Shown here in pieces: positions 8,997-17,684 of a stretch of DNA of 64,000 bases. Position 1 is the first letter of the stretch; the number at the start of each line of letters is the position of its first letter. The stretch lies in the NCBI RefSeq assembly GCF_003121485.1, contig NZ_QAVX01000025.1, positions 1-64,000 on the forward strand, read 5' to 3'. Below the pieces are notes generated by a model. The model was given only the letters and a program-made list of their open reading frames with translations, had not been told where the DNA came from and did no database searches. A program made the position numbers and the translations under genes. Source of the stretch: Dyella sp. C11 (GTDB lineage Bacteria; Pseudomonadota; Gammaproteobacteria; Xanthomonadales; Rhodanobacteraceae).

Positions 8997-9800
8997 GCAG
9001 CGTTCGCCTCGTCTTGTTGGTGCCAGCTCTTCTGTAGGAGCGCCCTCGGGCGCGACCGCAGCGTGGCTGCTGGCGATTTCGTGCGTGCCTGTCGCGCACA
9101 AGTGCGCTCCTACATAGAGCCTTGGGCGCCGGATTCTGTTGTGGGAGCCCACCCTGTGGGCGACAAGCTGACGGAGCGAGGATGCGTGATGCCCGTGTCG
9201 CGCACAGGGTGCGCTCCCACAAGTGCACTTCCATGCAGCCAGGTGCTGAGGCAGTTGGGGATTGATTACAGAAGCGGGGTTGAGCAGCGTTCGCCTCGCC
9301 TGTCGGTGCCAGCTCTTCTGTAGGAGCGCCCTTGGGCGCGACCGCAGCGTGGCTGCTGGCGATTTCGTGCGTGCCTGTCGCGCACAAGTGCGCTCCTACA
9401 AAAAGGCTTGGGCGTCGCGTTTCCTTTGTGGGAGCCCACCCTGTGGGCGACTAGCTGACGGAGCGAGGATGTGTGATGCCCGTGTCGCGCACAGGGTGCG
9501 CTCCCACAAGTGCACGTCCATGCAGCCAGGTGCTGACGCAGCTGGGGATTGATTACAGAAGCGGGGTTGAGCAGCGTTCGCCTCGCCTGTCGGTGCCAGC
9601 TCTTCTGTAGGAGCGCCCTTGGGCGCGACCGTAGCGTGGCTGCTGGCGATTTCCTGCGTGCCTGTCGCGCACAAGTGCGCTCCTACAAAAAAGGCTTGGG
9701 CATCACGTTTCCTTTGTGGGAGCCCACCCTGTGGGCGACTAACTGGCGGAGCGGGGATGCCGTGATGCCCATGTAGCGCACAGGGTGCGCTCCCACAAAC
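8948..9800. repeat. Three tandem copies of a ~287-bp unit (hydrolase 3' end plus REP-type hairpins)
   Basis: CAGCCAGGTG starts units at 8948, 9236 and 9523, and GTTCGCCTCG recurs at 9002, 9289 and 9576, giving a period of 288 then 287. Unit 1 includes the real end of the hydrolase gene. Units 2 and 3 carry a mutated copy of that end (one deletion plus substitutions). Each unit also holds two inverted pairs: TGTAGGAGCGCCC...GTGCGCTCCTACA, and TGTGGGAGCCCACC...GTGCGCTCCCACA. The third unit stops before the next gene tail. This fills the 817-base gap to the CDF transporter; no gene is seen in it. Confidence 0.95.
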
Positions 9801-9813
9801 GTAGCGCGGCGCT

Positions 9814-10722
9814 TCACATCCATTCGCGCTTGGCGGTGAAGACGATGGTGAGCCACTCGGCGCGGATGTCGCTGCCGAGGCGTCGCGCGATCTCGTCGCG
9901 TACCGCGTCCACATCACCCATGTCGCCGAGCGGACGTGTGGTTTCCACCAGGATGTGGATGTCGATGAAGCGCATGCGGCCGATCTTGGCGACATAGCTG
10001 GAGAAATCCAGGTAACCGCGCTCCTGCACCATCGCGCCCATGACATCGCGCACGCGCTGGTCCAGCGCATCGGGCGCTACTTGCAGCACTTCGCGGAATG
10101 CCTGCCACAGGCTGCCCAGTGGCAAAGGCAACAGCGCTATGGTCAGTACCAGCAGGATGGTGGAATCGATATAGCGGGTCCAATGACTCAGCGGTCCGCC
10201 CTGGATGATGGACGCCAGCGCAAAGCCCACCAGCACGGCGATGCTGATGCAGCCACCGATGAACCACCCCTTCGCATCCAGCTGCAGCAGCACGGAGCCC
10301 AGGGCCTTCGATTCGCGGCGCATGTAGAGCGCCATGCCCAGGCTGGCCACGCCCATGATCGCCGCCCACGCCGCGCCAAACCCGAATGCCAGTTCGTGCC
10401 CGCCGGTAAGCAGGCCGTGCAGCGCGGTGAAGCCACCGTAGCTGCAGATGGCGGTCAGCACTGCCGCATTGAACACCAGCACCAGGGGTTCCAGGTGCCA
10501 GTAGCCGAACTGGAAACGGCGGCTGCCTTCGCTGGTGACGAGGTGCGACACCATCAGGGAGCCGGCGGTGAGCACCACGTCCACCAGCGAATAGAAGCCA
10601 TCGAAGGCAATGGCCTGTGAATGCATCAGCAGGCCCACGGCAACGCAGGCCACGCCCACGAGGAACGTCACGCCGATGGAGAAGCGCAACTGCCGTTGTT
10701 CGCGGGAGGTGTCCATGGCCAT
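9814..10722 (-). CDS. Cation diffusion facilitator (CDF) family transporter
   Basis: Inner-membrane protein of 302 residues with about six hydrophobic segments and a cytoplasmic C-terminal domain, the CDF/ZnT architecture for proton-coupled export of divalent metals. TM2 carries DGFYSLVDVVLTAGS, the DxxxD-type metal-site motif of the family (aspartates where some zinc members have histidine). TM5 carries DSTILLVLTIALL. The C-terminal domain reads IDIHILVETTRPLGDMGDVD. Zn, Mn, Fe or Co cannot be told apart here. ATGs at 10722 and 10716 are both possible. Runs away from the adiA region and ends against the REP triplication. Confidence 0.88.
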   Translation of the reverse strand: MAMDTSREQRQLRFSIGVTFLVGVACVAVGLLMHSQAIAFDGFYSLVDVVLTAGSLMVSHLVTSEGSRRFQFGYWHLEPLVLVFNAAVLTAICSYGGFTALHGLLTGGHELAFGFGAAWAAIMGVASLGMALYMRRESKALGSVLLQLDAKGWFIGGCISIAVLVGFALASIIQGGPLSHWTRYIDSTILLVLTIALLPLPLGSLWQAFREVLQVAPDALDQRVRDVMGAMVQERGYLDFSSYVAKIGRMRFIDIHILVETTRPLGDMGDVDAVRDEIARRLGSDIRAEWLTIVFTAKREWM

Positions 10723-10893
10723 GGCGGCAGGTTAGAGGGACGGCGGGCCGGACGGAAGGCTCTGGCGTGAGCAGCAGAGCGGGACAAAGCGGAAGCGCCG
10801 GATGACCCTTTTCGCCGCTGGAGAGCGCCTCCGGCTTTCGACGGAATGCCTGTGAGGAAACCAGGAAGCAAACGGCGATAGCCCAACCTATCC

Positions 10894-10971
10894 GTCATTC
10901 CGGCGCAGGCCGGAATCCAGTGGCGATCACCTCACACTGAGGCTCTGGATTCCGGCCTGCGCCGGAATGAC
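10894..10971. repeat. Perfect 27-bp inverted repeat (CATTCCGGCGCAGGCCGGAAT type)
   Basis: The left arm at 10894-10920 and the right arm at 10945-10971 are exact reverse complements, with a 24-base spacer. Each arm is itself partly palindromic (CCGGC...GCCGG). Related single copies lie at about 33515-33542, 41130-41158 and 42113-42140. It sits between the converging ends of adiA and the start region of the CDF gene and could act as a strong hairpin on either strand. Confidence 0.95.
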
Positions 10972-11008
10972 GAACAAAAGGCGCTTCGACTTCAGGGTTG
11001 GCGAGGAC

Positions 11009-13309
11009 TTACTTCTTCAGCACTTCCACCACATACCTATCCCCATCCGGGTGCTGCTCGATGATCAGCCCGTGGATATCCGATTCAAAGCCCGGGAAGC
11101 GCGCATTCTGTTCCTTCGCCGTGCGCAGGCTTTCGATGATCGGCGAATCCTTCGCGCCAAACTTTTCGCCCGGCATGATCACCGGGATACCCGGCGGATA
11201 CGGCACCAGCATGGTCGCGGCCAGGCGGCCGGCAAGCTTGTCGATTTCCACGCGCTCCACTTCGCCGCGCACCAGGCGGTCGTAGGCCTCCCACGGCGGG
11301 ATCACCGGGTCGGGCAGCTCCACGTACATCTCGCGCATCACCTGCGCGATCTTGCTCTTGGTGTTGAACGCGTGCAGCTCGTCGCACAGGTCGCGCAAGC
11401 CGGTGTTGGCATAGACGTCCGGATACGACTGATACAACGATGGCAGCGACTTGCTGAGCGGCGTATTGGCGTCGTACAGCTCCTTGAACGCCAACAGTTC
11501 GGTGGTGAGCGTGCTCCACTTGCCCTTGGTGATGCCCATGGAGAACAGGATCAGGAACGAATAGAGGTTCGTCTTCTCCACCGTGATGCCACGACCCCAC
11601 AGGAAGCGGCTCACCACGGCCGCGGGAATGCCCTGCTTTTCCATGCGACCATCCATGGTCAGGCCGGGCATCATCAGCGTGACCTTGATCGGATCGATCA
11701 TCACGAAGTCGCGTGCGAGGTCGCCGAAGCCGTGCCATGCAGCCTTGGGTACCAGCTTCCAGTCCGCCTGCTTGGTGGTGACCGGCTGCGCGGCACGCTC
11801 GCCTTCGTCCAGGCGTTCCTTCAGGTTGTCCGGCTGCCACACGCTGAACCACCAGTCGCCCTTCTTGATGTCATCGCCCACGTGCAGCACGGCGCGGCGG
11901 AAAGCGATGGCTTCCTTATGCATCTGCTCGATCAGGCTGCGTCCGGCGCGGCCTTCCATCATGCGCGAGGCGACGTCGCACGAGGCGATGATGCCGTAGT
12001 GCGGCGAGGTGGACGTATGCATCATGTACGACTCGTTGAAGCGCTCGGCGTCCAGCGCGCGCGTGCGGCTGTTGCGCGCGTGGATCATCGAGGCCTGCGA
12101 GAACGCCGCCAGAAGCTTGTGCGTGGAATGCGTGGCAAAAATGATCGGGTCCTGGTCACGCGGCTTGCCCTTGGCCATGGCGTAGTGGTTGTCGTACATC
12201 TCGTGGAACGCGGCATACGCGTACCAGGCTTCGTCGAAGTGCAGGTAATCCACGCCGCCGCCAATGTCCTTGGCAATCTTCTCCACGTTGTAGCAAAGGC
12301 CGTCATAGGTGGAGTTGGTCACCACGGCGATCTTGGGTTTGAAATCCTTGCCCTTGGCCTTGGCCGCCTTGCTCGCCAGCGGATTGGCGGCAATGGCCTT
12401 GGCCATCGCCTTGGGTGTGAACTGGTCGAGGCTGATGGGACCGATGATGCCGTGCGCATTACGACTCGGCGTGAAGTACACCGGAATCGCACCCGTCATC
12501 ACCAGCGCATGCAGCAGGGATTTGTGGCAATTGCGATCCACGAACACCACGTCGCCGCGCGCCACCACGCCGTGCCACACCATCTTGTTCGCAGTGGACG
12601 TGCCGTTGGTGACGAAGAAGGTGTGATCCGCGCCGAAGTTGCGTGCCGCTTCCTTTTCGGCCGCCTTGATGGGGCCCGTGTGATCGAGCAGCGAACCCAG
12701 TTCCGGCACCGACACGGACAAATCGCTGCGCAGCGTGTTTTCACCAAAGAACTGGTGGAACGCGCGACCCACCGCCGACTTGGTGAACGCCACGCCGCCA
12801 CCGTGTCCCGGCGTATGCCAGGAGTAATTGGATTCGGCCGCATGCTCCACCAATGCCTTGAAGAACGGCGGCATCAAATTGTTCATGTACTCATCGGCGG
12901 CACGCATCACCTGCTTGGCGATAAAGGCCTTGGTGTCCTCATAGAGGAAAATGAAGCCATGCGTGATGCCGAGCAGCTTGGTCGGCACCTGTTCCACGGT
13001 GCGGCGCTCACCGTAGAGGAAGATCGGCAGATCCTCGCGATAAGCCAGCTGGGTATTGAGAAAATCGTAAAGGCGATCGAACTGGTGGGGCCCCTCTTCC
13101 TCGCCATCGATGGAAATCAACACCGCCGACGCGGCGTTATACGTGCGTGCGCCCGCTTCCGCATCACTCATGGTGAGGCCGCTCAGCACACGATGGCTGT
13201 AGCCACGGATCTCATCAGCGAGTGCACGGATCAGGATGCCGTTGATGCGAGGTGAATCGTAGTCAGCGTCGATGATGACGACGGGATAGTCGAGGGAATT
13301 GAAATACAT
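11009..13309 (-). CDS. adiA: Biodegradative-type Orn/Lys/Arg decarboxylase, probably arginine decarboxylase
   Basis: PLP-dependent fold-type I decarboxylase of 766 residues, close to E. coli AdiA (about 755). An N-terminal wing domain is followed by the PLP domain with SWHTPGHGGGVAFTKS near 163-178, HFDEAWYAYA near 357-366, and the Schiff-base lysine in FATHSTHKLL (Lys398). The C-terminal domain includes YPPGIPVIMPGE. It would convert arginine to agmatine plus CO2, consuming a proton. Arginine is favoured over lysine because the gene lies 41 bases downstream of an antiporter carrying AdiC's key residues. A GGAG site precedes the ATG. Substrate specificity remains inferred from context. Confidence 0.9.
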   Translation of the reverse strand: MYFNSLDYPVVIIDADYDSPRINGILIRALADEIRGYSHRVLSGLTMSDAEAGARTYNAASAVLISIDGEEEGPHQFDRLYDFLNTQLAYREDLPIFLYGERRTVEQVPTKLLGITHGFIFLYEDTKAFIAKQVMRAADEYMNNLMPPFFKALVEHAAESNYSWHTPGHGGGVAFTKSAVGRAFHQFFGENTLRSDLSVSVPELGSLLDHTGPIKAAEKEAARNFGADHTFFVTNGTSTANKMVWHGVVARGDVVFVDRNCHKSLLHALVMTGAIPVYFTPSRNAHGIIGPISLDQFTPKAMAKAIAANPLASKAAKAKGKDFKPKIAVVTNSTYDGLCYNVEKIAKDIGGGVDYLHFDEAWYAYAAFHEMYDNHYAMAKGKPRDQDPIIFATHSTHKLLAAFSQASMIHARNSRTRALDAERFNESYMMHTSTSPHYGIIASCDVASRMMEGRAGRSLIEQMHKEAIAFRRAVLHVGDDIKKGDWWFSVWQPDNLKERLDEGERAAQPVTTKQADWKLVPKAAWHGFGDLARDFVMIDPIKVTLMMPGLTMDGRMEKQGIPAAVVSRFLWGRGITVEKTNLYSFLILFSMGITKGKWSTLTTELLAFKELYDANTPLSKSLPSLYQSYPDVYANTGLRDLCDELHAFNTKSKIAQVMREMYVELPDPVIPPWEAYDRLVRGEVERVEIDKLAGRLAATMLVPYPPGIPVIMPGEKFGAKDSPIIESLRTAKEQNARFPGFESDIHGLIIEQHPDGDRYVVEVLKK

Positions 13310-13350
13310 GAGCAGACTCCATCAATCGCGGGGGCGAGGGAAAGCGTGTG

Positions 13351-14694
13351 TCAGGTGCGCGGCGTGCCGGGAAGCGTGGCTTTGGCGGCCTTGTCCTGCC
13401 GCCGCTGTTCGCTGAAGAACGGGTAGAACACCGTGATGAACAGCATGAACAGGAAGGCGTAGGTCACCATCTGGCCGTTGGTGCCGAAGATGGCCCACAG
13501 GCAGTACACCACGGTGATACTGGTGAGGAACCAGTAGATGCCGGTGTGCGTGGTGGTGTGGCTGAGTTCCACCGCGAAGTAGCAGGCCACGCACGAATAG
13601 ATGTACGGCAGCAGCGTCAGCACCACGGCTGCCTGCGTAATCACTTCGAACTGCTCCGAGGCCGACGGCGATGCGGCAGTGATCAACACGATCAGCGACA
13701 TCAGCACGCCGACGATCAGCAGGCCTTGGACCGGCGTGTCGTCCTTGTTCGCCTTGCTGAAGATCTTGGGGAACAAGCCGTCGTCACCAGCCGCCTTGGC
13801 GCTGAGCGCCGTCAGCAGAATCCAGCCTCCCAGCGAACCGCCGGCGCCCAACGCCGCGCACAGGCTGACGATGCCACCACCGATGTTGCCCACCGCCACC
13901 TGCGCCGCAAGTGCGAACGGCGCATCCGCCACTTGCAGCTGATCGTTGGGGATCATGCCCATGATCACGGCGGAGCTCGAGATGTACACCACCGCCGCCA
14001 GCGCCACGCCGGCGATGGTGGCAATGGCCACGTTCTTCTCGGGATCTTTCACCACCGCGGCCGACACCGAGGCGGACTCCACGCCGATGAACGCCCACAG
14101 CGTGAGCGAGGCCGCGCCGGAAATCGCCTGGAAATCGCCCTTGCCGGTGACGTTGTACGCAGAAGAGAACAGGTCGCTCTTGAAGAAGAACCAGCCGAAG
14201 ATGGCGATGCCGAACAACGGCACCAGGGCAAACGACGTGGTGATCGACTGGATGCGCGTTACCACCTGCGCGCCGAGAATATTGGCGAAGGTGAAGACCC
14301 AGATCAGCACCAGCACCACGATGGTTCGCACCATCGGTTGTGACAGCGCCGGAATGAAATAGCTGAAATAGCCCACCGCCGCGACCGGCAGTGCCACGTT
14401 GCCGATCCAGTTGGCGAACCAGTAGATGGTGTTGGTCTGGAAGCCCATGTAGGGACCGAAGGCATCGCGCGCATACGCGTACGGGCCGCCCGCCTTGGGT
14501 GCGAGTCGCCCCAGCTTGGCGAACACGAACGCCAGCAGCAGCGAGCCGATGGTGGTAACCACCCATCCCCACATCGACACCGCGCCAATCTTGGCGAGGC
14601 TGCCCGGCAGCAGGAACACGCCTGAGCCCATCATGTTGCCGGCCACCAGGAAGGTCGCGGCGACGACGCCGATCTTTCGCTTTTCATCTGCCAT
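13351..14694 (-). CDS. adiC: Arginine:agmatine antiporter, AdiC-like
   Basis: APC-superfamily antiporter of 447 residues with about twelve membrane helices. Residues known to matter in E. coli AdiC are all present with a constant offset of two: Ser26 in GNMMGSG (Ser24 here), Tyr74 in GGPYAYAR (Tyr72), Tyr93 (Tyr91), Asn101 (Asn99), Trp202 and Glu208 in LWAFIGVESA (Trp200, Glu206), and Trp293 in GGSLGGWILL (Trp291). It would exchange external arginine for cytoplasmic agmatine at the inner membrane, completing the acid-resistance cycle with the adjacent decarboxylase. First gene of the pair; a CCGGAGCC ribosome site precedes the ATG. Confidence 0.93.
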   Translation of the reverse strand: MADEKRKIGVVAATFLVAGNMMGSGVFLLPGSLAKIGAVSMWGWVVTTIGSLLLAFVFAKLGRLAPKAGGPYAYARDAFGPYMGFQTNTIYWFANWIGNVALPVAAVGYFSYFIPALSQPMVRTIVVLVLIWVFTFANILGAQVVTRIQSITTSFALVPLFGIAIFGWFFFKSDLFSSAYNVTGKGDFQAISGAASLTLWAFIGVESASVSAAVVKDPEKNVAIATIAGVALAAVVYISSSAVIMGMIPNDQLQVADAPFALAAQVAVGNIGGGIVSLCAALGAGGSLGGWILLTALSAKAAGDDGLFPKIFSKANKDDTPVQGLLIVGVLMSLIVLITAASPSASEQFEVITQAAVVLTLLPYIYSCVACYFAVELSHTTTHTGIYWFLTSITVVYCLWAIFGTNGQMVTYAFLFMLFITVFYPFFSEQRRQDKAAKATLPGTPRT

Positions 14695-15186
14695 GACATG
14701 GCTCCGGTAGGGCGAAGGGGGAAACGCAGTGCTCCGTCATCACGCCAGCGGCATGAAGCGGAGACATCGGAAAGCGCACAGCCCTGGCGGGCGCGGCATG
14801 CAGAACCTTGCACATGCGTTGTTCCATGCACGTCATGCAGGTCATGCGTCGAGCGGTTGGATGGACCATCGCGTGACACGCTCCATGTCGCGACTGACCT
14901 TACGTGTCAACGGTCCGCACGAGGGGCGCACCCCACCCCTGCGGTCAATTCCGCACCACGACCGACATGCACATGCATCGGCCCCTGCGTCCGGCGACAC
15001 CCTGAGCGTGAATTGTCGCCACGCATGCGGTGCACATACCGTGAAGGATGGGCGTCCAAACACGATGGTAGAAATACCTATACGGCAAGCCTTTTACGCG
15101 TACTCGCGGTGGCGCATTCACGTTTTGCATTCACCTGTCGCGTCAGCATCAACCGGCGCGCGGCGCGCAAAAATACGGGGAGTGTC
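14695..15186. promoter_or_regulatory. 492-base divergent control region between adiC and the dehydrogenase operon
   Basis: No convincing gene is seen. The region must carry both promoters. It contains TGACACG at 14874-14880 and CGTGTCA at 14903-14909, a 7-base inverted repeat with a 22-base spacer. It also has several ATGCA/TGCAT motifs (for example GACATGCACATGCAT near 14970) and an AT-richer stretch near 15065-15085. Which element serves which gene cannot be told from sequence. Confidence 0.5.
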
Positions 15187-15912
15187 ATGTCGAACAAGCC
15201 GAGCTCGCGATCGCGTCGCGACTTCCTGCGGCAATCGCTGGTGGCCGTTCCTGCCGTCAGCCTGCTGGGCACATCCGCCATTGCGCAGACGCAGGCCAGC
15301 AGCACCGCGGCACCGGCTGCCACGGCGACCTCCAAGTACACACCGCGCTACTTCACGGCACCCGAGTATGAATTCCTCGAGGCTGCCGTCGACCGCCTGA
15401 TTCCCGCCAATGCGGATGGCCCCGGCGCCGTGGAAGCCGGCGTGCCGGAGTTCCTTGATCGGCAGATGGAAGCGGCGTACGGCCATGGCGGACTCTGGTA
15501 CATGCAGGGGCCCTTCACTCCGGATGCGCCCGCCACGCTCGGCTACCAGCTGCGCTACACGCCACGCGAGTTCTATCGCAAGGCCATCGCCACCATCGAC
15601 GACTGGTGCCAGAAGCAGCACAACCAGAAATTCGCGGCCCTGTCCGCAGACCAGCGCGATGCCATCCTGCATCAGCTGGAAAAAGGCGAGATCAAGCTCG
15701 ACGACGTGCCGGCCACCACGTTCTTCTCGCAGCTGCTCACCAATACGAAGGAAGGCTATTTCGCCGACCCGATGTATGGCGGCAACAAGCAGATGGGCGC
15801 CTGGAAGATGATCGGCTTTCCCGGTGCGCGCGCCGACTTCGCCGACTGGGTGGAGCAACCCGGCAAGGTGTATCCGTTCGGTCCGGTTTCCATCGAAGAG
15901 GCCAAGTCATGA
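15187..15912 (+). CDS. Gluconate 2-dehydrogenase subunit 3 family protein (Tat-exported small subunit)
   Basis: Small subunit of a periplasmic flavin dehydrogenase, 241 residues. The N-terminus has a twin-arginine signal, SRSRRDFLRQSLVAVPAV, ending at an AIAQ-like cleavage site, so the folded complex is probably exported by Tat. The mature part has the family pattern YFTAPEYEFLEAAVDRLIP and ends VYPFGPVSIEEAKS. The small subunit is thought to carry the flavoprotein partner, which lacks its own signal, across the membrane. ACGGGGAG precedes the ATG at 15187. The stop overlaps the next start in ATGA, so the three genes form a translationally coupled operon. Confidence 0.9.
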   Translation: MSNKPSSRSRRDFLRQSLVAVPAVSLLGTSAIAQTQASSTAAPAATATSKYTPRYFTAPEYEFLEAAVDRLIPANADGPGAVEAGVPEFLDRQMEAAYGHGGLWYMQGPFTPDAPATLGYQLRYTPREFYRKAIATIDDWCQKQHNQKFAALSADQRDAILHQLEKGEIKLDDVPATTFFSQLLTNTKEGYFADPMYGGNKQMGAWKMIGFPGARADFADWVEQPGKVYPFGPVSIEEAKS

Positions 15913-17684
15913 TGCGCATGAAACCGGTCGACGTGGTGCTGGTCGGCTTCGGCTGGACGGGCGCCATCATTGGCATGGAACTGGTGGATACGGGGTTGAA
16001 GATCCTTGCGCTGGAGCGCGGCGCCTGGCGCGACACGTCGCCCGACTTCACCTATCCGCACAATGCCGACGAGCTGGCCTACGGCATCCGCGGCGAACTG
16101 TTCCAGCCGCTGGCGCGAGAAACGGTAACGATCCGGCACAACCTCAACGAAAATGCCGTGCCGTATCGCCAGTACGGCTCGTTCCTGCTCGGCAACAACG
16201 TGGGCGGCGCAGGCATTCACTGGAACGGCCAGCACTACCGGCCCTCGCCGGAAGACCTGGAATTCCAGAGTCACAACGCCAAGCGCTACGGGGCGAAGTT
16301 CATGCCCCCGGACATGCAGATCCAGGATTACGGCGTCACCTACGACGAGCTCGAACCCTTCCTGGATCAATTCGAATACCTGTGCGGCACGTCCGGCCGC
16401 GCGGGCAACCTCAACGGCGAGATCAAGGAAGGCGGCAATCCGTTCGAAGGCGTGCGCAAGCGCGAATATCCCAATCCGCCGGTGGCCGACAACTTCGGCG
16501 CCAAGCTCTTCGCCGATGCCGCGCGTTCCAAGGGTTACAAGCCCTTCCCGCAGCCTTCATCGAACGCTTCGCGTCCTTATACCAACCCGCATGGCGTGCG
16601 CCTTGGCCCGTGCAACCTCTGCGGCTACTGCGAGCGTTTCGGCTGCTTCATGTATTCCAAGGCCTCGCCGCAGACGACCATTCTTCCCGTGCTGATGCGC
16701 AAGCCGAATTTCCAGCTGCGTACCAACAGCCATGTGGTGAAGATCAACCTGGACTCCACCGGCAAGCGCGCCACGGGCGTCACCTATATCGACGCGCAAG
16801 GCCAGCAGGTGGAGCAGCCGGCGGACCTGGTGATCGTGTCGGCCTTCCAGATGCACAACGTGCGCTTGATGCTGCTCTCCGGCATCGGCACACCGTACGC
16901 CCCGAATACCGGCAAGGGTGTGATCGGCAAGAACTACGCGTACCAGATGATGAGCAACGTCACCACGTTCTTCGACAAGGATGTGGCGATCAATCCGTTC
17001 ATCGGCGCTGGTTCGGGTGGCAACCAGATCATCGACGAATTCAACTCCGACCACTTCGATCATGGTCCGCACGGCTTCGTCGGTGGCGGTTACATCCTGG
17101 GCGGACAGACCGGCGGTCGGCCGATCCAGCAATTGCTGCTGCCGCCGGGTACGCCTGCGTGGGGCGAAAAATGGAAGCGCGCCGCGAAGGACAGCTACCT
17201 GCATACCACCGGCGTGCAGACGCACGGCTCGGTGATGTCCTATCGCGATCGCTATCTCGATCTCGACCCGACCTACAAGGATGCGTTCGGCCTGCCGCTG
17301 CTGCGCATCACCTTCGACTGGCACGACAACGAATACAAGATGACGCGCTTCCTGACCGATCGTGCGCAGGAAATCGCAGATGCCATGAAGCCGAAGCAGA
17401 CGTCGCAGACGATCCGCAAGCCCGGCGATCACTACGATGTGCGGCAATACCAGACTACGCACACCACGGGCGGCGTGATCCAGGGAACGTCGCCGGAAAC
17501 CAGTGCGCTCAATCGCTTCCAGCAGAACTGGGACGTGCACAACGTGTTCGTCACCGGCGCATCCGCCTTCCCGCAGAATCTCGGCTACAACCCCACCGGT
17601 TTGATCGGCGGCCTCACGTACATGTCCGTCAAGGCCATTCGTGAAACCTACCTCAAGAATCCCGGACCCCTGGTGCAGGCATGA
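15909..17684 (+). CDS. GMC-family flavoprotein subunit of a membrane-bound polyol/gluconate-type dehydrogenase
   Basis: FAD-dependent catalytic subunit of 591 residues in the glucose-methanol-choline family, gluconate 2-dehydrogenase type. An N-terminal dinucleotide fold, VDVVLVGFGWTGAIIGMEL, is followed by GMC motifs (NNVGGAGIHWNGQHYRP). A cysteine-rich strip, GPCNLCGYCERFGCF, lies at about 235-250 and may hold an Fe-S cluster as reported for related dehydrogenases. The C-terminal GMC block is HTTGGVIQGTSPETSALN plus NPTGLIGGLTYMS. It would oxidise a sugar acid or polyol in the periplasm and pass electrons to the cytochrome encoded next. Overlaps both neighbours by four bases (ATGA). Substrate not determinable. 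Confidence 0.92.
   Translation: MMRMKPVDVVLVGFGWTGAIIGMELVDTGLKILALERGAWRDTSPDFTYPHNADELAYGIRGELFQPLARETVTIRHNLNENAVPYRQYGSFLLGNNVGGAGIHWNGQHYRPSPEDLEFQSHNAKRYGAKFMPPDMQIQDYGVTYDELEPFLDQFEYLCGTSGRAGNLNGEIKEGGNPFEGVRKREYPNPPVADNFGAKLFADAARSKGYKPFPQPSSNASRPYTNPHGVRLGPCNLCGYCERFGCFMYSKASPQTTILPVLMRKPNFQLRTNSHVVKINLDSTGKRATGVTYIDAQGQQVEQPADLVIVSAFQMHNVRLMLLSGIGTPYAPNTGKGVIGKNYAYQMMSNVTTFFDKDVAINPFIGAGSGGNQIIDEFNSDHFDHGPHGFVGGGYILGGQTGGRPIQQLLLPPGTPAWGEKWKRAAKDSYLHTTGVQTHGSVMSYRDRYLDLDPTYKDAFGLPLLRITFDWHDNEYKMTRFLTDRAQEIADAMKPKQTSQTIRKPGDHYDVRQYQTTHTTGGVIQGTSPETSALNRFQQNWDVHNVFVTGASAFPQNLGYNPTGLIGGLTYMSVKAIRETYLKNPGPLVQA

Noticed and set aside
10967-13255. Plus-strand open frame of about 760 codons across adiA
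   Set aside because: Antisense shadow of a decarboxylase with an intact PLP site; the predicted product is His/Arg/Val-rich and resembles no family.
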